Shown here: positions 15,001 to 24,000 of the stretch, piece by piece
How positions within the stretch are numbered: position 1 is the first letter of the stretch
Layout of the letters: each line of letters opens with the position of its first letter
NCBI GenBank assembly: GCA_965228045.1
Contig: OZ245789.1
Coordinates: 1,736,001-1,800,000, forward strand
DNA: 64,000 nucleotides
Direction: 5' to 3'
Source: JANQEU01 sp965228045
GTDB taxonomy: Bacteria; Bacteroidota; Bacteroidia; Cytophagales; Cyclobacteriaceae
Position numbers and translations under genes: made by a program
Notes under the pieces: model-generated
Databases searched by the model: none
What the model saw: the letters and a program-made list of their open reading frames with translations, nothing else
What the model was told of the DNA's origin: nothing

Positions 15001-18000
15001 GTAGTATCTGATCCCTGGTACCATAAGAAGTATTGGTTGGTCAGGTCAACTGCTGAACCATTGACATTGTTGATGGTGATTTGTCCCACATCCGCATTAC
15101 AGAGTGAGTCATCCAGGATTTCATAATCAACATTCGGTGTGGCAGTGTTGATGGTCAACGCAGTAGAGGTGACTCCACTGGAATCAGCTACTGTAAACTC
15201 CAGCGTATCAGCACACCCTGTGGTGTTGCTGAGCATGGTTACGGTATAAGTACCCGAAGGCAGATTCTGGATGAGTGTATCATAACCACCTGCACTGGTA
15301 GCGCCAGGAACAGTCTGATCGAGTGAGTCAGCAGCATCGGTAGATTGCCCTAAATACCATCCAAAGACATAATCACCATTGAGGGCGGACCCTGTAGTAG
15401 GATCGATCTGAATAGCCCCAGTAAACGTGGTGCTAGTAGTTACAAAAGCTGTGTCACACACATAGTTAGCCGAAGACTGCGAACCCGGTGTAGATTCGGA
15501 GATGAAGGTAGCCGAAGGCTCAATAAGACTTTCATCTACGAAGAACGTCACAGGCGTAGAGCTACAACCTGAAGTATCACTGACGACCAGGACGGTATAC
15601 TGTCCTGTAGCCAGGTCAGAGAATACGTTGGTAGAGTCTCCTGTTGATGTTGAAAGGAAAGTACCTGTAGTATCTGATCCCTGGTACCATAAGAAGTATT
15701 GGTTGGTCAGGTCAACTGCTGAACCATTGACATTGTTGATGGTGATTTGTCCCACATCCGCATTACAGAGTGAGTCATCCAGGATTTCATAATCAACATT
15801 CGGTGTGGCAGTGTTGATGGTCAGCGCAGTAGAGGTGACTCCACTGGAATCAGCTACTGTAAACTCCAGCGTATCAGCACACCCTGTGGTGTTGCTGAGC
15901 ATGGTTACGGTATAAGTACCCGAAGGTAGATTCTGGATGAGTGTATCATAACCACCTGCACTGGTAGCGCCAGGAACAGTCTGATCGAGTGAGTCAGCAG
16001 CATCGGTAGATTGCCCTAAATACCATCCAAAGACATAATCACCATTGAGGGCGGACCCTGTAGTAGGATCGATCTGAATAGCCCCAGTAAACGTGGTGCT
16101 AGTAGTTACAAAAGCTGTGTCACACACATAGTTAGCCGAAGACTGCGAACCCGGTGTAGATTCGGAGATGAAGGTAGCCGAAGGCTCAATAAGACTTTCA
16201 TCTACGAAGAACGTCACAGGCGTAGAGCTACAACCTGAAGTATCACTGACGACCAGGACGGTATACTGTCCTGTAGCCAGGTCAGAAAATACGTTTGTAG
16301 AGTCTCCTGTTGATGTTGAAAGGAAAGTACCTGTAGTATCTGATCCCTGGTACCATAAGAAGTATTGGTTGGTCAGGTCAACTGCTGAACCATTGACATT
16401 GTTGATGGTGATTTGTCCCACATCCGCATTACAGAGTGAGTCATCCAGGATTTCATAATCAACATTCGGTGTGGCAGTGTTGATGGTCAACGCAGTAGAG
16501 GTGACTCCACTGGAATCAGCTACTGTAAACTCCAGCGTATCAGCACACCCTGTGGTGTTGCTGAGCATGGTTACGGTATAAGTACCCGAAGGCAGATTCT
16601 GGATGAGTGTATCATAACCACCTGCACTGGTAGCGCCAGGAACAGTCTGATCGAGTGAGTCAGCAGCATCGGTAGATTGCCCTAAATACCATCCAAAGAC
16701 ATAATCACCATTGAGGGCGGACCCTGTAGTAGGATCGATCTGGATTGCTCCAGTAAATGTAGTAGTCGTGGTCACGAAGGCTGTGTCACAGACATAGTTA
16801 GCCGAAGACTGCGAACCAGGTGTGGATTCGGAGATGAAGGTAGCCGAAGGCTCAATGAGGCTTTCATCTACAAAGAAGGTCACCGGCGTAGAGCTACAAC
16901 CTGAAGTATCACTGACGACCAGGACGGTATACTGTCCTGTAGCCAGGTCAGAGAATACGTTTGTAGAGTCTCCTGTTGATGTCGAAAGGAAAGTACCTGT
17001 AGTATCTGATCCCTGATACCATAAGAAGTATTGGTTGGTCAGGTCAACTGCTGAACCATTGACATTGTTGATGGTGATTTGTCCCACATCCGCATTACAG
17101 AGTGAGTCATCGAGGATTTCATAATCAACATTCGGCGTGGCAGTGTTGATGGTCAACGCAGTAGAGGTGACTCCACTGGAATCAGCCACGGTAAACTCAA
17201 GCGTATCGGCACACCCTGTGGTGTTGCTGAGCATGGTTACGGTATAGACACCGGAAGGCAGATTCTGAATGAGCGTATCATAACCACCTGCACTGGTAGC
17301 GCCAGGGACGGTCTGATCGAGTGAGTCAGCGGCATCTGTAGATTGCCCTAAATACCATCCAAAGACATAATCACCATTGAGCGCAGACCCTGTAGTAGGA
17401 TCGATCTGTATTGCTCCAGTAAATGTAGTAGTCGTGGTCACGAAGGCTGTGTCACAGACATAGTTAGCCGAAGACTGCGAACCAGGTGTAGATTCAGAGA
17501 TGAAGGTAGCCGAAGGCTCAATGAGGCTTTCATCTACAAAGAAGGTCACCGGCGTAGAGCTACAACCTGAAGTATCACTGACGACCAGGACGGTATACTG
17601 TCCTGTAGCCAGGTCAGAGAATACGTTTGTAGAGTCTCCTGTTGATGTCGAAAGGAAAGTACCTGTAGTATCTGATCCCTGGTACCATAAGAAGTATTGG
17701 TTGGTCAGGTCAACTGCTGAACCATTGACATTGTTGATGGTGATTTGTCCCACATCCGCATTACAGAGTGAGTCATCGAGGATTTCATAATCAACATTCG
17801 GCGTGGCAGTGTTGATGGTCAACGCAGTAGAGGTGACTCCACTGGAATCAGCCACGGTAAACTCAAGCGTATCGGCACACCCTGTGGTGTTGCTGAGCAT
17901 GGTTACGGTATAGACACCGGAAGGCAGATTCTGGATGAGCGTATCATAACCACCTGCACTGGTAGCACCAGGGACGGTCTGATCGAGTGAGTCAGCGGCA

Positions 18001-21000
18001 TCTGTAGATTGCCCAAAATACCATCCAAAGTCATAATCACCATTGAGCGCAGACCCTGTAGTAGGATCGATCTGGATTGCTCCAGTAAATGTAGTAGTCG
18101 TGGTCACGAAGGCTGTGTCACAGACATAGTTAGCCGAAGACTGCGAACCAGGTGTAGATTCAGAGATGAAGGTAGCCGAAGGTTGATCAGGGATTTCATC
18201 CACAAAAACAGTCAAAAGATTCGAGGTACAACCAACGGAATCATTAACAGCTAATACTGTGTATTGCCCTGATTCCAGGTTGCTTTGAACATTTGTATTT
18301 CCGGACAATGCAGTACCGGTAGTATCTGAACCAGGATACCAGATAAAGTATTGGTCTGTAAGATTAACTGCTGCTCCATTTACCTGATTGATTGTGATTT
18401 GACCACTTCCAGTGTTGCAAATAGAGTCATCAAGAATGGTGTAACTGACGTCCGGCGTATTTCCCAGCGTAATGTCAGTACTTGAAACTCCGGAAGAATC
18501 TGCCACAGTGAATTCCAGCGTATCCGCACAGCCAGTAGTGTTGCTAAGAACAGTGACGGTATAAGTACCGGAAGGCAGATTCTGGATGAGCGTATCATAA
18601 CCACCGGCATTGGTAGCACCCGGAACAGTCTGATCCAGACTGTCAGCGGCATTGGTAGATTGGCCAAAGTACCAACCGAAGACGTAGTCACCGTTGAGTG
18701 CTGATCCTGCTGTGGGGTCAATTTGAATGGCGCCATTGAAATCTTCTGAAGTAGTAAATGCTGTATCGCATACATAATTAGCAGAGGACATAGAGCCCAT
18801 TGTGGATTCAGAAATGTACGTTACAGTAGGTGCATATGGATTCTCATCCACAAACACTGTTAATAGATTTGAGGTACAACCTACCGAATCGTTGACAGCT
18901 ATAACGGTATATTGACCTGTTTCAAGATTACTTTGAACATTTGTGTTTCCCGAAAGGGGAGTACCGGTTGTATCAGCACCAGGATACCAGATGAAGTATT
19001 GATCCGTGAGATTAACGGCCGCACTATTCACCTGATTAATAGTGATACGACCACTTCCGGCGTTACACAAAGAATCATCCAAAATAGTATAACTGACATC
19101 GGGCGTATTGCCAAGTGAAATGTCTGTAGTTGAGATACCAGTTGAGTCGGCAACTGAAAATTCCAATGTGTCAGAGCAACCTGTACTCGTATTCAGCATG
19201 GTAACTGTATAAGTACCTGATGGCAGGTTTTGAACCAAGGTGTCACCTGTTGAAGTTGTAGCACCAGGAACACGAGTACTTAAAGTATCTGCCGAAGCAG
19301 TAGATTGTCCAAAGAACCATCCAAAGTCATAGTCCGAGGCTACTCCTTCAACCGGATCAATTTGAATCGCCCCATTGAAGTCCTCGGAAGTTGTGAATGC
19401 TGTATCACATACGTAATTCGCGGAGGAGTAGGAGCCTGGCGTAGATTCATCAATGAAATTAGCAGAAGGTGTAGTACTTTCCTCACCCACCACAAATGTT
19501 TCTTCAATTGATTCACAACCATTTGGAGCAGTAACGATAACCGAGTAATTACCCGCTACAAGACCAGTTAGTGAAACATTTGCTGTGTCAAATGAAGGAA
19601 CTGAACCATTGGTTGTTGACTCAAGTGCAGTTCCGCCACCATCTTCCCATACAAATGAATAATCGGAATAATCGAGCACAGAATCTCCGGAGAGCTCAAT
19701 GTCAAGTACGATACCACCATTAGGAGTTCCATAAGCAGGATCACAAATGGTATTGTCTGTAATGACGGAACCACCTGAAGTATTTTGATCAACAATGACC
19801 GGGATATTCGGTACGTTGCTTATGGCAACTGAAGCAAATGTGGAACAGCTATTTCCATCATTTTCCGGATAAACAGTTACATAATATGTAGTTGAAGACA
19901 ATCCGGTTACGGAATTTCCAATATGAAGTGTATCAGACCCGTCTGAATTCTCATGCCAAACAAAAATGTACCCATCAGTAGATGTCAGGGAATCTGTACC
20001 ATCGGTTGTAGCCCAGGCTGTTGCTTCGCCATCAGCATCTCCACCGCATCCGCTGGAAGGTTGAGTCTCCTGTACCGTGACATCGGGATTAATAGGATCA
20101 TCCTGAACCGTGATAGTAAGTGGATCAGATTGACAACCACTGTCATTGTGTCTGGCCACTACAGTATAGGTGGAATCAACCAAATTCGTAATCTCTCGGG
20201 CGGTGATAGGGTTGCCACCATCTTTGATCCAGTCCGCGGAATCTACCTCATCGCCGTAGAACCAGAAATAGGTATAGTCCCCTGTGGCACCTGCCTCAAG
20301 GGCGTCCACCCTGATATACCCATTGGGATCATCGCAATTTCTATTATCAAGTTTGAAGTAATCTGTTATAACCGGAACACTATCAGTGGCTTGTATGATG
20401 ATGTCTTCGTATGAAGAGCATAAGATGTCATTATTTGTGACCTGTAAGCGGTATGTTCCTTCCTGAAGTCCTGAAAAAACTTCATCAGGATTATTTGGGT
20501 CGACACTGCTTCGTATTGCAATTCGATCTGCAACATCGAATGTAGCTCCATCGAATAACTCATAAGTATAAGTGTTGGGCTCTCCTCCCGATGTAGTGGC
20601 GTCCACTGTGATGCTTCCTCCGCCATTGTCACCACAATATGAGTCATCAATCTTAGTGTATTCAATGATTGGATTATCAGGAATATCCAAAATGTTAACG
20701 ACAACAGGAGGGGTTTCACAATCGGAATCAAGTGACCTGGCTGTGATGGTGTAGAAACCTTCATCGAGTTCCTCGAAATTTCCTGAATTATTTGTCTGAA
20801 TGGCTGATCCGGTAACTTCATAGCCATTGTAGAGTTTAAATTCGTAGTTACTTCCGGTGCTGGCAGGCGTTATTTTGTCACCAACATTTACCGAACCAAT
20901 AGGATTTGAAGGATCACAGCTTGTGTTATCAGTTACACCCGCATTATCACAGGTAATATCAGCAGTCTCAAAGCTTACGTTTCCTGAGTTCACTATGGTT

Positions 21001-24000
21001 CCGTTTGCCGTGGCACCGTCAGTTCCAAGATTTGTGATGGTGGTTCCTGAAACGTTATCGCTATTAAAGTCATAGTAGATTCTAAGGCCTGTTTCACTTG
21101 CCGGATTGAGTTCATCACATCGCTTTTCATTGATCTCTTCGATGCTGAGAACTCTGTCGTAGATTCGAAATTCATCAAGAGTTCCCTGGAATTTCTTGGA
21201 CGAGCTGTTATCCCGACCGATTTTCATGGTATTACCTGTGTTAACTAGCGCACCACTTCCAACGAAGTTATCAGTACCTAACAGAACGCCATTGGCATAT
21301 AATTTCAATTCACCGGTACTTCCATCCCAGGTACCGGTAACCTGCACCCAGCCTGTGGCCAGATACGTGGAGTTTATTCGTCCTCTGCCACTTGAACCAG
21401 TTTTCACCACAAAGGACAAACCCACAGAGTTATCTGACCATAGAAGCACCTGATTCTCCCCGGTTGACCCTGAACTAAAGATTCGATGGTCTCCATTGTA
21501 ATTATCAGCAGTAAGGTCGGCCCAATACTGAACGGTAATAGCATTGTATCCACCTACATTGGCTGCAGCTGGTATTGTAACATAACCTCCACCTGAACCG
21601 CTTCCGGCTAAATTGATTTCGTCCCCTGTTTCAATTTCCTCTTCTATATCAGAGAACTCGGGCTCGGTAAAATCATCTTCGATAGTGACAGTGACGGTTC
21701 GTGAACAATTTGTAGCGTCATTAGTGACAACTACGCGATAAATCGTAGACTCAAGTCCGGTGGCAGTACTTCCATCGGCGGAAATGCTGATAGAAGGGTG
21801 ATCGGAATTTGGTAGAATGTTTCCAGGAGTCTGGTTATTACCAAAGTACCAAACGAATGAATAGCCTGAAACTGTACCTTCACCGTCTCCGTCCACCATC
21901 GCACTACCATTAAAATTCTCGCATGAGGTATTTAGCGCCAAAACTGTGATCTCCGGGTCAGGATATCCGGTCGGAGCACCAACCTCAACTACTACCGGAG
22001 CAGATTCACATTGCGTAGCATTATCACGGGCTATGACTGTATAGTTACCTGGCTCAAGATCTTCGTAAGTGTTACCAGTGTGACTTTCACTAGGTAAAAT
22101 AGTGGAACCATCATACCACAAGAAAGTATACCCGCTGGTGCCTCCATTTACAGTGGCTGAAAGAATACCTGATTCGAGATCTGAACAGTCAGTCACATCA
22201 GTGACTGCTACATCGGGTTGCGGTACAATAGGGTTTGCTGAAGTTACAGTTAGGTCGGCAGTCTTAATACACCCGGAAACCTGATCCTGAACTCTTACTT
22301 CATAATTCACACCACCATCGGCGTTATTTAATTCATCGGTTACACTAATAACCGTTTCACCCTCGCTGGTCACCACCCACTCAAAGTCAAAACCAGAAGT
22401 CAATGTATCAATATCACCGCCTCCGTTATCAACATACACAATGGCCTGAAGACCTCCATTGGGAGAGGCACAACTTGTGGCCTGGGCAGTTTCAACAACT
22501 GAAATCTGAAATTCAGGCTCTATTTGTGAAATTTCGATCTCTAAAGTGTCTGAGTAGCAATTGGAGGGAGGGTAGTAGCCAATGGCGGTGTACCATCCTG
22601 CACCCATTTCAGGGTGAACGCTACCTTCGTAGTCTACGGTATTAAAGTCTGCTTCATTGATTCTGCCTTCATACCAATAGAATGTATATCCATCGTCATC
22701 GTCAAACTCCGCTTCTATATCCGGACCTGTTCCCGTTACCAGTATATTATCAACGATTTGCCTCTCGGCAGCCGCTGTGGAATGAATTTCAAACTCTATG
22801 ACAATACTGGAGGTGCCGTTTGGAACAGAAAAAGTAGCATTCTGGAAAAAGTAGCTTCCTTCGGCTATACCATTGTTCATGGTCTGCCTCGAACCTCCAT
22901 CTACATATATATAGGCCCTTTGAAAATCTCTCCATTGACCGGAAGTCTCCAAAGCATCGGAAGAAATAAGGTCTACTGAGACTTCAACATCAGTAAAACC
23001 ACTTACGTCAATTGCACCGGTTGTGAAAGTTGCCTTACCACTTTCATTTGAACCTCCAACTCTTCTTGAGTAGAAACCTTTAGCTCCGTTATAGGTACCT
23101 ACGGCAAGCGTATGAGGATTAGAACCACCTGTGAAACTCCATGGAGTATCACCATTATCAACTGTGGTTCCATTGGAAAGATCCTGAAAATCTTCGTACC
23201 AGATATTCTGAGTGTTTCCACCAACTGTTCCAAAGAAAAATGCTCGTGCAGATCCATTGTCTGTACCTGGTTGACCGGCACATCTTTCATTGTCTTTAAT
23301 CTCTTCAATGGACAGAGGAAACGGGGTGAATTCCACAGAAATAGAGCCAATATTATTACCAGCTTCACATTCTGCTATCCCTGTTGTCTCTATATCAAAA
23401 GGAGGTGTGTTAGATCCGTTATCATTGATAACTATAAATAGATCAAAATCACCACCTGGACCAATGGTGGTTGCAGTAATATCCTGAGATTCGCCTACTT
23501 CCAAATTGCTGACGAGTGCAACTGTAGTATTGAGTTTTACGCCATCTTCAGTCCTGGGATCATTTTCGTAAAAGGTAATGGGTAATGAACCATTGATATC
23601 GGTATCTCCATCATTTCTAATGGTGAAAGTCACTTCGAAATCCGTTTCCGGACAATTGGATCTTTCAGCATTCACAACTCCCTGAAAACTCAGGTCAGGA
23701 GATACGTAAGATGGACATCCATCCGAGAATAAATAAGTTGATTGATTTAGAAACCCATTCAAAGGTCTCTGATCCTCGGTTGTTCCTGTTTCACAATCCT
23801 CATCACCAAACACCGCAGTGTGATCCTGCATTTGTTTGGGCACTGTCATGTCATCTTCAATGTTTACATTGAAATATGCATGCTGATTCCAAACAGTTCT
23901 GGATGGCTGCCATATTTCTCCTCCACTTGCTTCATATATCCTTACCTGGCTATACTCAGTATTTTCATAGGGGTTGAATGGTGTACTGTTACTTGTGTAA

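Noticed and set aside
12943..17790. Repeated plus-strand frames of about 96 residues in array 2
   Set aside because: Same cause: each is the mirror of one 666-bp unit; no start signals or family features.
2801..19500. Regular repeats as a CRISPR array
   Set aside because: Units are 666-681 bp, contiguous, coding and in frame; there are no short repeats with unique spacers and no cas genes.
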